This document shows, piece by piece, positions 8,159-16,569 of a stretch of 64,000 nt of DNA. The notes under the pieces were generated by a model that did no database searches, had not been told where the DNA came from, and saw nothing but the letters and a program-made list of their open reading frames with translations. The position numbers and the translations under genes were made by a program. Numbering within the stretch: position 1 is the first letter of the stretch; every line of letters starts with the position of its first letter. Origin of the DNA: Clostridiales bacterium (GTDB lineage: Bacteria; Bacillota; Clostridia; Christensenellales; Aristaeellaceae); the NCBI GenBank assembly GCA_015056205.1, contig SVGS01000003.1, positions 62,001-126,000 on the forward strand, in the 5' to 3' direction.

Positions 8159-8570
8159 GATCCTCTGCGCGTTTGCCGTTGTGGCGCTGATCAGCCGCCT
8201 TCCCCAGAGCGGGATGATCGCCGCGGTTCTGCTGGCGGTCGGTCTGGGCCTTCCCATCGTCTATATCGGCATGTTTCTGTCCAGTGTGAATATGCAAGCT
8301 TCCCGCTGGAAGCTGGAAAAAGGCCGGAATGTATATACGGTACAGCTGACGGAGGAAGGCTTCCGGGTGATCAATGACCGGAAGCAGGAAAATACGGGCG
8401 TCGTCCCCTGGGAGAAAGCGGCCCAGGCTTTTCGCCGGAAGGATTGCATCTATCTGTACGCCACGCCGGCCAAGGCCTTCCTTCTTCCGAACGGACAGGC
8501 GGACGCGCCGGATGACGCCGTGTGGGCATGCATCCGGAAGGGGCTCGGCGCCGGTAAGTGCAAAGAATAG
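8142..8570 (+). pseudogene. YcxB-like membrane protein, 5'-truncated
   Basis: The encoded segment has two hydrophobic helices (DVIALILCAFAVVALI and a second around AAVLLAVGLGLPIVYIGMF). A C-terminal domain follows that resembles the YcxB family, with the block PWEKAAQAFRRKDCIYLYAT then AFLLPNGQ. Family members carry about 35 more residues before the first helix; here these are replaced by DctM sequence on the other strand. A GTG at 8148 has AGGAGG only two bases before it, too close to be convincing. The function of YcxB proteins is unknown. Confidence 0.55.
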
Positions 8571-8577
8571 TCTGTCC

Positions 8578-9414
8578 TTATCCCCTGCCGGAAGAATCTT
8601 CCGCAGAAGGAATCATCCTGTTTTCCAGCTTTATTCTGGGGCTTTCCGCGTCCGGAACCGGTACGGCTTTGCTGCGCTCTGACTTTGCGTAACAGCGCGG
8701 TGAAATGCCATATTTTTTTCGGAACACCTTGGAAAAATGCAGCGGATCATGAAAACCGCTGAGAAACGCGATGTCCATGATGGTGCGTACGCCGCCGCCT
8801 GCATCCGTCACCAGCAGCTCCGCCGCCATTTTCAGTCGTTTATCCAGCAGATAGCGGTGAGGGGTTACACCCATCTCCTTCTGAAACAGCCTGCGAAGAT
8901 AATCGTAGCTGAACGGGAGGGAACGCATATAGGTATCCAGTTCATAGCTGCAGTTGTTGTAATTTGCGATGATATCGGCCTCCATCTGCGTCACTACCGG
9001 TGTCAGCGTCTTCTCCGTCCTGTGCGCCGCCAGATAACAGCAGATCAGGTCCCCGTAAATGGAGATCAGGGCGGCTGCCTCCTTCCGGCCGGAATAGTAG
9101 TGAAAATACGCGGCTTTGAAGGCGTCCAGCAGGAAATGGTTGGAATCGTCTGAAATAACGATGGGTTCGGTATAGGGCAGCGAAGGATTGACCATATTGA
9201 TGTGGATATTCTGAAAGCCGGTGTCGCTGGCATTTGTATGTGGAACCATCGGAGGAATCACCACCACGTCTCCTTCGTTATAAGCCAGCGTCTCCCCGTC
9301 AAAACCGAATGCGCCGGAACCGGAGGTACAGTAAACAAACTCCCAGCTCTCATGCGCGTGGAGGGAAATCGAATAGTTTATCGCCATTTTTCCGACGTAC
9401 GTAATATCGTTCAC
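8578..9414 (-). CDS. AraC family transcriptional regulator
   Basis: A 278-residue regulator with an N-terminal cupin sensor (SLHAHESWEFVYCTSGSGAF, then EGDVVVIPPMVPHTN). The C-terminal double HTH contains LPFSYDYLRRLFQKEMGVTP and IMDIAFLSGFHDPLHFSKVF. A 30-residue basic tail follows. GTG start, with AAGGAG nine bases upstream. It has its own promoter (TTGAAA-N17-TATACT). Its former partner may have been the truncated TRAP transporter next door; that is speculation. Confidence 0.86.
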   Translation of the reverse strand: MNDITYVGKMAINYSISLHAHESWEFVYCTSGSGAFGFDGETLAYNEGDVVVIPPMVPHTNASDTGFQNIHINMVNPSLPYTEPIVISDDSNHFLLDAFKAAYFHYYSGRKEAAALISIYGDLICCYLAAHRTEKTLTPVVTQMEADIIANYNNCSYELDTYMRSLPFSYDYLRRLFQKEMGVTPHRYLLDKRLKMAAELLVTDAGGGVRTIMDIAFLSGFHDPLHFSKVFRKKYGISPRCYAKSERSKAVPVPDAESPRIKLENRMIPSAEDSSGRG

Positions 9415-9476
9415 AGTGGTTTTCTCCTTGCGGGGCGGATCATCCCTTTGTCTTCAGGTCTGTTCATCCCTTTCCA

Positions 9477-9505
9477 AGTATAAAAGATCAGGGTGGAATT
9501 TTCAA
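9477..9505 (-). promoter_or_regulatory. Promoter of the AraC gene at 8578-9414
   Basis: TTGAAA and TATACT on the minus strand are spaced by exactly 17 bases, some 60 bases ahead of the GTG start and just after the stop of the ABC exporter gene. Confidence 0.7.
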
Positions 9506-9518
9506 GAAACAGGCCAGC

Positions 9519-11630
9519 TCAAAGCTGGTCTATATTTTCACAGCGCTCAAGTCTGCCGTTAGTCACCCGGTAGACAGTATCCGCGTGCCGGAGGGTGTTG
9601 AGCCGGTGAGCCACCATGATCACCGTGCAATGGCCCATCATGGAATCAATCGCTTCCTGAACCTGCTTTTCGCTTGCCTGATCCAGGGCGCTGGTAGCCT
9701 CGTCCAGAATGATGATCCGCGGATTCCGGAGCAGGGCCCGGGCGATGGCGATCCGCTGCCGCTGTCCTCCGGACAGGTTTCCGCCGTTCTCAAGGATGGC
9801 CGAATCCAGCCCGTCCGGCAGTTCCGCTACCAGATCCTCCAGACCGACCTGTCGGATGACATCCATCACACTTTCTTTGCTGACGTAATTGAGTCCGTAA
9901 ACCAGGTTGTTCCAAAGCGATCCGGAAAACAGCACCGTCTGCTGCGGTACAACGGCAATGCGGCGGCGATAGGCGGATTTTTCCAGGGTCTCGAGGTTTT
10001 TCCCGTCCACGAGAATCTCACCTTTCTGTGGGCTGTAAAGTCCCAGTACCAGATTGAGGATCGTTGTCTTCCCCTCTCCGGATTTTCCCACAAAGGCTAT
10101 GCTCCCCCCGGCGGGAACCCTGAAGCTGATATCCTTCAGGACAGGCTCCTTCTCTTCATCATAGCGGAAGGAAACATTCCGGAATTCTATCTCCCCGCGC
10201 ACCGGATTGGGCAGCAGCTCTTTGCCGTTCCGCTCAATGTCGTCGACATAGAGGATCTCGTTGACACTCTTCAGGCTGTCATAACCCTGGGTAAACTGAG
10301 GCACAGCGTCCAGCATCCGCTGCACATTGGCGAGAATCATTTCAAAAATGGACTGAAACAGCACCAGGGTGCCGATCTGGATATGTCCGATGGCTGTCAG
10401 CATGGCCGCCACGCTCAGGGAAAGCAGCCGCAGCCCCTGAAACAGGCCGTAGGCAATGTTGTTGACGCTGACCGTCTGCCGATCGTACAGAACCGCGGCC
10501 CGCTGCGCGCTGCGGACCTTGGCCAGAACGCTCCGGTATTCAGTTCTTTGCAGGCCGTGGGCGCGAACCAGGCTTTCCATTTCCAGCATTTCCTTGACAG
10601 CGGCGCCGACCTGCTCATTCCGTTGCCGCATCCCCGCCCGCTTATCCTGCATGCGTTTCAGGAAATGGCGCAAAAGCAGCACAACGACCGGAATAAGCGC
10701 GAAATAGAAAATCAGCATCAGAGGATACCGGAGAATCGCCACGACGATCACGAACAGAATATCCTCTGAAATATACAGGATTTCCTGAAGCCTGTCATAA
10801 ATCAGCATCTGAATGAACTGCACGTCCGAAATCAGTTTGGAAAGGATAACGCCGGACTGGGCGTTGTTATGAAAACGAATCGAAAGAATCTGAAGCTTCC
10901 GAATGATGGCCATGCGAAAACCGGCCTCCACCGCCCTGGTGAAACGGCGGTAATACCGGCTGTCCAGCCAGAAACAGACCAGGTTCAGGGTCAGGGCAGC
11001 CATGGACAGCGCGATATTCAGGAAAACAGGAAAGCTGAAAAAGACGCCTGTTTCGGTCACATAATTAATGATATTGGATACAAACACCGGCAGCATCAGT
11101 GCGGAGAGATGTTTTACCAGAATAACGAAGACTGAAACGGAAAAAATACCCTTATGTCTGCGGGCAATGAACCGGAGAACGTCCATGGGGCGGTGCGGTT
11201 TTTCCGGATCCGCGTCCCTGTAGTAGCTGAAAATCTCCTCGGTCAGATCAAAGGAACTCCGTTTTCCGGCATAGATCCTGTATATATTCACGCCGCGCCT
11301 GTAGCGGAAGGTGAAATGATCCGCGTACTGTTCCAGCAGGCACCCGCTGATCTGGGTTTCAATTTCATCCTTGCCTGTCCCGGCAGCGGGTTCTGACAGA
11401 TCCATCCGTGCTCCGGCCGCGCGAACCTCAATATACCCGTCAGCATGTCTGCCGGCCGAAACTCCGATCTCCGTACAGCCCCTTTCCAGCAGATGCAGCA
11501 GCAATTCTTCGCAAACCAGCGAGCAAACAGCTTCCCCGGACCTGTCAGAGGCCGTGATCCCGCTCTTCTCAATGAACGCCATCACAGCCGGAATGTCCGC
11601 CTTTCCGTTCACCCTGATTGGATTTTTCAT
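9519..11630 (-). CDS. ABC exporter with N-terminal GHKL-like domain
   Basis: A 703-residue membrane protein. Residues about 155-430 form an ABC type 1 exporter membrane domain. Residues about 465-700 are the nucleotide-binding domain with Walker A GKSGEGKTT, signature LSGGQRQR, Walker B IIILDEATSALD and the switch VAHRL, all intact. The first 125 residues are extra. They contain CSLVCEELLLHLLERGCTEI and, later, YADHFTFRYRRGVNIYRI, in the order and spacing of an anti-sigma/GHKL ATPase fold (RsbW-like), although the N-box asparagine and glycine loops are degenerate. It is the last gene of an operon, 37 bases after a C11 protease gene, with GGAGGA before the ATG. Probably exports a peptide or lipid; the N-terminal domain may sense or bind a regulator. 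Substrate unknown. Confidence 0.85.
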   Translation of the reverse strand: MKNPIRVNGKADIPAVMAFIEKSGITASDRSGEAVCSLVCEELLLHLLERGCTEIGVSAGRHADGYIEVRAAGARMDLSEPAAGTGKDEIETQISGCLLEQYADHFTFRYRRGVNIYRIYAGKRSSFDLTEEIFSYYRDADPEKPHRPMDVLRFIARRHKGIFSVSVFVILVKHLSALMLPVFVSNIINYVTETGVFFSFPVFLNIALSMAALTLNLVCFWLDSRYYRRFTRAVEAGFRMAIIRKLQILSIRFHNNAQSGVILSKLISDVQFIQMLIYDRLQEILYISEDILFVIVVAILRYPLMLIFYFALIPVVVLLLRHFLKRMQDKRAGMRQRNEQVGAAVKEMLEMESLVRAHGLQRTEYRSVLAKVRSAQRAAVLYDRQTVSVNNIAYGLFQGLRLLSLSVAAMLTAIGHIQIGTLVLFQSIFEMILANVQRMLDAVPQFTQGYDSLKSVNEILYVDDIERNGKELLPNPVRGEIEFRNVSFRYDEEKEPVLKDISFRVPAGGSIAFVGKSGEGKTTILNLVLGLYSPQKGEILVDGKNLETLEKSAYRRRIAVVPQQTVLFSGSLWNNLVYGLNYVSKESVMDVIRQVGLEDLVAELPDGLDSAILENGGNLSGGQRQRIAIARALLRNPRIIILDEATSALDQASEKQVQEAIDSMMGHCTVIMVAHRLNTLRHADTVYRVTNGRLERCENIDQL

Positions 11631-11667
11631 CCGGAATTCCTCCGTTCATCAGGAAAGTTACCTGTTC

Positions 11668-13968
11668 TCAGAAGGTCAGCGGGATGCGGTCCGTATAGTG
11701 TGCCTGCCCGGAGAGGTCCGTCAAAGCAAAGCAGTACTGATAATTCCCGGAAGGAATTTTCCCCCATGTCAGCTTTGCGCCGTCCGCGGGAATAACCACG
11801 GCGGATCCCTCATATTCCCGTTCGGTTCCGTCGGCGGAAACGGCTGTGAACAGCGGATAAATCGTCATTCCCTCTTCCAGCGGAATAACGCCCCGGATCG
11901 CAAATCCGTTTTCATCATATCCCTGGGTTGCTCCGAGAAGCGTGGTTTCCCCGTCCGCGGAAGAGTTGCCCAGCAGGTACATCTTCAGTCCGTTTACACG
12001 GGCCGGAATGACAAAACGAACGCTTCCGGATTCCTCTGCGTAAAAATATTCGGCGCGGATCATCTGTCCCTCCAGCATGGGCCAGGAGCCGTCAAACATG
12101 GAAAGGATCAGCCCGGTAGACCAGTCTATGGTAGTCTTCCCCATGTTCCCGTACCGGATGATCTCGTCCCCTTCCTTTTTGTTCAGAACGCCGTTGGCTG
12201 TGGAGAGGTGGTTCAGATCTTCCTTGGTCAGCTGAAGGGAATAAACCATCTGTGCGGACAGAGTGGACGAGGAAAAATAGGACTCCACGCTTTCCAGCAT
12301 TCCTTCCGCGCTGACCGCTTCACTGATTCCGGCCTGAACGTTCTGGTTATTCTCTCCCGGCTGGTAGTACTCGTTTCCTGGATGCAGCAGCCCGGCCCAG
12401 ATGTTGTTCAGAGCCGCGGCCGCGTCAGCCTGCTGTCCCGGCGGTGTGGTTGCCGCCGGCTGCGGTACCGGAGTCGGCTCCGGCTGATCCGTCAGACCCG
12501 TCCAGATGCCGCTGGCTGAGGGAGTGGAAACCGGCTGACTTTGGAGATATCCGTCCCAGATCCCGCTGCAGGTCGAATATCCGTCCCAGACGGAGCCGCA
12601 GCTGGAGTTCAGACCGGACCAGATATTGCCTCCGCACGCGTCATATGCATCATTGAATGAGCAGTAGTCCCCGTAATATCCGTCCCAGATATCGCAGAGG
12701 GAACCGGAACAGCTGTTATCATAGCTGCTGTAGAAATTGTTCGGTGTATAGGAGGACGCGGACATGGCATAACCGGAGGAAGCCACCTGGCTGGTCAGCG
12801 TGGAGGCCAGGGCGGAATAGGAGTCTTTCTGTCCGCTGTAGTGGGACAGAATATCCTTTTTTTCGGAAAGAACGGTTTTGTAAGGCAGGAAGAAAGACAA
12901 TCCATGGGCGTATCCGGCAATATCGCCGGTCGTGCTGTTATAGCATACCGCCTGCAGCGCCGCCTCCTTCAGATCTGCGCTTTCCTGCGGCAGCAGCGCG
13001 GAAAACGCGTCGCACATATCGAAAACGTCCACCAGATCGGAGGCGTCGGTATCCATAAACTCCCCGAAGGATGTCAGCTGTCCGCGCAGGCGGACCACAC
13101 CGGCCAGATTGGTGCTCAGCATGGACGCGAGGGATTTGCTGAAGGCGTTGGCCGCCTCCATCACCTGAGGCATCCGGGCGGAATCCACGACGGTCATGGT
13201 GGCCGTGGATCCCCGCCGTCCCCGGGCGTTGTCGGCGATATAGGTATCCACGATCAGCCGGGCAACCTCCCTGGAGGTAATTCCCGGGTTGTTCGCAACC
13301 GGTTTCATCCAGCCGTCATAATCCAGCCCGGTTCCGCTGACCAGTTCCTGGCTCACCACGGAATAATCCGCAATCCCGTACAGATCCGAGCACAGATCCA
13401 CGCAGTTCATCAGGCAGCAGTCAAATCCAATGATATCCAGCCGGTTTCCCTGCAGGCCGTCCGTCAGTCCTTTTTTCAGTTCAGTCAGAGAAAGGCCGTC
13501 GTCACGATAATTCTCGTCGTTGCACACACCGTGTACCGGTCCCCCGCCGTGATCCCAGAGAATCATCATATAGCGGTTCGCTGGCGCGTTGGCAAGCCCG
13601 TACCGGATGAAGGAATTCAGCGTCCGGGCGTCCCCCATGCTCATCCGGCCCGCGTCCTTCAGCAGCACCGGTCCGCTTTGATCCAGCCGGTAGTACTGTA
13701 CGTTCCGCGTTGAAAAGGGATACCCGTTCCACCGGGAGGCGCCTCCCGTTGCCAGGAGAACATTCACCGCCCCGGAACTGCCGATCCCGGAGGATACCAT
13801 TTCCCGGATATCGGTGCTCGCTTCTCCGTCCTCGCTCTCCAGATCCGAACCGCAGATATAGATCAGGATGGTCAGTTCCCGGCTCTCTCCCCGCGCATCC
13901 GGCAGCGGGCACACAGCCAGAAGGCTGAACATCGTCATGGCCAGCAGCAGGCATAGGGTCTTTTTCAT
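11668..13968 (-). CDS. Secreted C11 (clostripain) family cysteine protease with IWxG repeats
   Basis: A 766-residue secreted protein. The first ~28 residues are a signal peptide. Residues 30-395 resemble the C11 caspase-like fold: the catalytic His is in ILWDHGGG (His140) and the catalytic Cys in GFDCCLM (Cys185 by alignment with DAC). Residues 425-530 form a Ser/Tyr/Cys-rich linker with six [IV]W-x-G-[YL] motifs (near 427, 449, 460, 470, 488 and 523), interrupted by a Pro/Thr-rich stretch. The last ~200 residues look beta-rich and are unrecognised. GGAGGG precedes the ATG. Genes before and after it in the operon encode a small secreted protein and an ABC exporter. C11 enzymes usually cut after Arg/Lys and can self-activate; the target here is unknown. 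Confidence 0.82.
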   Translation of the reverse strand: MKKTLCLLLAMTMFSLLAVCPLPDARGESRELTILIYICGSDLESEDGEASTDIREMVSSGIGSSGAVNVLLATGGASRWNGYPFSTRNVQYYRLDQSGPVLLKDAGRMSMGDARTLNSFIRYGLANAPANRYMMILWDHGGGPVHGVCNDENYRDDGLSLTELKKGLTDGLQGNRLDIIGFDCCLMNCVDLCSDLYGIADYSVVSQELVSGTGLDYDGWMKPVANNPGITSREVARLIVDTYIADNARGRRGSTATMTVVDSARMPQVMEAANAFSKSLASMLSTNLAGVVRLRGQLTSFGEFMDTDASDLVDVFDMCDAFSALLPQESADLKEAALQAVCYNSTTGDIAGYAHGLSFFLPYKTVLSEKKDILSHYSGQKDSYSALASTLTSQVASSGYAMSASSYTPNNFYSSYDNSCSGSLCDIWDGYYGDYCSFNDAYDACGGNIWSGLNSSCGSVWDGYSTCSGIWDGYLQSQPVSTPSASGIWTGLTDQPEPTPVPQPAATTPPGQQADAAAALNNIWAGLLHPGNEYYQPGENNQNVQAGISEAVSAEGMLESVESYFSSSTLSAQMVYSLQLTKEDLNHLSTANGVLNKKEGDEIIRYGNMGKTTIDWSTGLILSMFDGSWPMLEGQMIRAEYFYAEESGSVRFVIPARVNGLKMYLLGNSSADGETTLLGATQGYDENGFAIRGVIPLEEGMTIYPLFTAVSADGTEREYEGSAVVIPADGAKLTWGKIPSGNYQYCFALTDLSGQAHYTDRIPLTF

Positions 13969-14013
13969 GAATGGTTCCCTCCCCGGCGCGTTTCATGCGG
14001 ATTCCGGCTGCTG

Positions 14014-14571
14014 TCAGTTACCGGCAGGGCGGAAGGTGGCCAGAACAGATTTGATCTGTTCAATCTGCCTGTCCGTAACCGGATAGGTTTTCATATCCTG
14101 CTCGTCATCGCTCATCACATAGAACTGGATTTCGATGGCATAGCCGTTGGTCATCGTATCGACGTGGATATATTCCCCGTCTTTGTCGGTACACCGGAGC
14201 ATCACCAGCGGAATCTGGCCTGCCATGAGCGTATCGAGGTATACAGGACGATCCTCTTCGAACTCTTCCATAAGGGCATCGATATAAGCCTGGAGTTCTT
14301 CCTTTCCGGCATCAAACAGCCGGATATCCTTCAGTTCTTCATAGTAAACCAGAAAGGCTCCTCCCGACAGTCCGTACGCGGCTTGTTCTCCAAAGTAGCC
14401 GAGCTCCTCCACACCGTCTTCCTGCGTCAGATCCTCCGTATCGGTCTCCCAGCCCTCCGGGAACTGCATTGTAAAGTATTTCGTAGTGAAAGTCACACCC
14501 TCCGCCGCGGCCATGCAGGCCGTGAACAGTACCAGCATCACGGCCGCCGCTGCACAAATCCATCGTTTCAT
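14014..14571 (-). CDS. Small secreted protein of unknown function
   Basis: The first gene of the C11 protease operon. MKRWICAAAAVMLVLFTACM is a signal sequence; FTAC could act as a weak lipobox, or AAA-EG as a signal peptidase I site. The mature 160 residues (TTKYFTMQFPEGWETDTED...) are acidic and look like a small alpha-beta domain of the kind common in clostridial secreted proteins; I do not recognise a family. GGAGG lies nine bases before the inner ATG, so the track start 31 codons earlier is rejected. It could be a substrate or partner of the protease. Confidence 0.7.
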   Translation of the reverse strand: MKRWICAAAAVMLVLFTACMAAAEGVTFTTKYFTMQFPEGWETDTEDLTQEDGVEELGYFGEQAAYGLSGGAFLVYYEELKDIRLFDAGKEELQAYIDALMEEFEEDRPVYLDTLMAGQIPLVMLRCTDKDGEYIHVDTMTNGYAIEIQFYVMSDDEQDMKTYPVTDRQIEQIKSVLATFRPAGN

Positions 14572-14635
14572 CAGCTGATCCTCCTTAACGTTTGGCAGAT
14601 TAACAAGATTGTCATGTCTCATTTTTGACCCGTTC

Positions 14636-14664
14636 AGTATAAAAAAGGCCGGAAGATTTGTCAA
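14636..14664 (-). promoter_or_regulatory. Promoter of the C11 protease operon
   Basis: A consensus promoter: TTGACA and TATACT on the minus strand with a 17-base spacer, about 65 bases before the first gene of the operon. Confidence 0.8.
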
Positions 14665-14779
14665 TAAAGGATCTTGTGCCCAGCCCGTGCCGTGAAGAAG
14701 GTTTCCGGCCCGCCTCCGGATTTTGGGAAGCCCTGCGGAAAATATTTGCTAATATATTGCTCCCTTTATTCCCTATATG

Positions 14780-14788
14780 TGATATAAT
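14780..14788 (+). promoter_or_regulatory. Extended -10 promoter ahead of the lipoprotein hydrolase
   Basis: TG-A-TATAAT forms an extended -10 element about 40 bases before the ATG. No good -35 is visible at 16-18 bases, as expected for extended -10 promoters. Confidence 0.55.
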
Positions 14789-14827
14789 GCTGCGCGGGAA
14801 TAAACAGCGGAAAAGAGAAACTCAGTC

Positions 14828-15712
14828 ATGATGAAAAAGAAAAATGCTCTTCGGACAGTTCTCCTGCTCCTGCTGGCTGTGTTGATCGTCAGTGGAACGG
14901 CCGGATGCGCGGGAGCGGATCCCGGCGCCTTCAGAACGGAAGACTGTCTCATGGAGCGGGCCGGGCAGCGGATATACGGTAAGCTTTATCTGCCTGAGAC
15001 GGCGGAAAGCCCGCTTCCGTTGATCATTCTGTCCCATGGGCTTGGCAGTAATCACCGGATCATGGAGCCTTACGCGGAGCGTTTTGCCCAAAACGGGTTC
15101 GCAGCCTGCGTGTTTGATTATATCGGCGGCTCCGAGGAAAGCTTGAGCGACGGCAGCATGAAGGATATGTCCGTCCTCACGGAGGCGGAGGATCTCCGGT
15201 ATGTGCTGGACCGTTTCCGCGGCGACAGCCGGTTTATGCAGAACGGAATCTTTCTCTTCGGCGGAAGCCAGGGTGCCTTTATTTCCGCTTATCTGGCGGG
15301 AACGCGGCCGAAAGACACAGCAGGCCTGATCCTGCTGTATCCCGCCTTTAACCTGCCGGAAGTCTGCCGCCGGAAGATTCCGGCGTCCGGCAATCTTCCG
15401 GATACGGCGGTCATCGGGAAGCATACAGTAGGCCGGCGTTATCTGAAGGACATCATGACCTTTGATATCTATACGGTTCTGGGCCGTTATGCAGGCCCCG
15501 CGCTGTTGTTTCACGGGACTGCGGATCCCTATGTACCGCTGCAGTATTCCCGCCGGGCAGTGAAAGTGCTGACGGACGCAGAGCTGATAACCGTGGAAGG
15601 AGCAGGCCACGGATTCAAAGGCGAAGACCTGGAACGGACCGCGCGCCTGTCTGTGGCATTTGTCCTGCGCGTTTTGACCCTGAACGGCTGTGAGGAACCC
15701 GGAGCTGCCTGA
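14828..15712 (+). CDS. Alpha/beta hydrolase lipoprotein
   Basis: A 294-residue exported hydrolase. A lipobox ending in TAG-C after a long hydrophobic stretch marks it as a lipoprotein anchored outside the membrane. The alpha/beta fold shows ILSHGLGSN (oxyanion side), the nucleophile elbow FGGSQG, the acid in HGTADPYVP and the base in GAGHGF, so the catalytic triad is complete. The ribosome binding site is weak (AAGAGAAA). The gene for an HD hydrolase follows after 32 bases. Likely an esterase or acyl hydrolase; it heads a cluster with an acyltransferase-ACP protein and an acyl ligase, so removal or transfer of acyl groups at the surface is plausible but unproven. Confidence 0.8.
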   Translation: MMKKKNALRTVLLLLLAVLIVSGTAGCAGADPGAFRTEDCLMERAGQRIYGKLYLPETAESPLPLIILSHGLGSNHRIMEPYAERFAQNGFAACVFDYIGGSEESLSDGSMKDMSVLTEAEDLRYVLDRFRGDSRFMQNGIFLFGGSQGAFISAYLAGTRPKDTAGLILLYPAFNLPEVCRRKIPASGNLPDTAVIGKHTVGRRYLKDIMTFDIYTVLGRYAGPALLFHGTADPYVPLQYSRRAVKVLTDAELITVEGAGHGFKGEDLERTARLSVAFVLRVLTLNGCEEPGAA

Positions 15713-15744
15713 TGAATGACCGAAGGAATGGAGGTAACTGATTG

Positions 15745-16569
15745 ATGTTTGACCGGGAAAAAGCGAAAGCGTTCTTTCTCCGTTATGCGGAGGAGTACGA
15801 CACACAGAACATCCTGATTTGCCATAAAATTGAGCACACGTTCCGTGTCGCGGAGTTATCGGCGCGATGTGCGGAATCGTTGGAAATGAGCGGTACGGAT
15901 ACGGATCTTGCCTGGTTTCTCGGCCTTCTGCATGATATCGGCCGCTTTGAGCAGGTTCGCCGCTTCGGCACCTTTGTGGATTCCCAGTCTGTGGATCACG
16001 CGGAGCTGAGCGGTGACATCCTGTTCCGGGACGGGCTGCTTGAGCGTTTCCCGGAGGCAGGCCTGCCGGAAGGCTGGCGGAACATAGCGGAAACGGCGGT
16101 CCGATGGCATAACAAACTGAAGCTTCCTGATACGCTGGACAGCCGGACCCTGCGCTTCGCTGAGATTCTGCGCGACGCGGACAAGACGGACATCTTCCGC
16201 GTGATAGCCAGCATCCCCTTTAAAGACCGGGTCGGGAGCAGCCGGGCAAGTTTTCAGGACACGGGGGAAGCGAGTCCGGAGGTCATGGCCTGCGTGATGG
16301 AGCACCGCTGCGTTCCCGCCGCACTGAGACGTTCCCATTTTGAGGGACGGGTCTCTCATTGCTGCATGGCTTTTGAACTGGTGTTTGAATTCAGCCGGCG
16401 GACCGTAAGGGAAGAAGGCTGGCTCTGTGCCTTGCTTGCAGAAACCGACACTGGAGGAAAACAGATCTGGACCGACCGGGAAACGGAACAGCTTCGGATC
16501 CTGCGCCGTGAAATCGAAAAAGCCTGGGGTATGCCGCTGGAAATCATTGAAAAGGAGGAGCAGCAGTGA
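15745..16569 (+). CDS. HD domain phosphohydrolase
   Basis: A 274-residue cytosolic HD-superfamily protein, probably a metal-dependent phosphohydrolase. The metal-binding set starts in ICHKIEHTFRVAELSARC, with the HD doublet in LLHDIGRFEQ (residues 63-64), and continues in AVRWHNK and LRDADKTDIFR. GGAGG lies upstream with a TTG at 7 and an ATG at 10 bases; I take the ATG at 15745. Its stop overlaps the GTG start of the next gene by four bases, so it is coupled to the acyltransferase-ACP gene. Substrate unknown. Confidence 0.8.
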   Translation: MFDREKAKAFFLRYAEEYDTQNILICHKIEHTFRVAELSARCAESLEMSGTDTDLAWFLGLLHDIGRFEQVRRFGTFVDSQSVDHAELSGDILFRDGLLERFPEAGLPEGWRNIAETAVRWHNKLKLPDTLDSRTLRFAEILRDADKTDIFRVIASIPFKDRVGSSRASFQDTGEASPEVMACVMEHRCVPAALRRSHFEGRVSHCCMAFELVFEFSRRTVREEGWLCALLAETDTGGKQIWTDRETEQLRILRREIEKAWGMPLEIIEKEEQQ

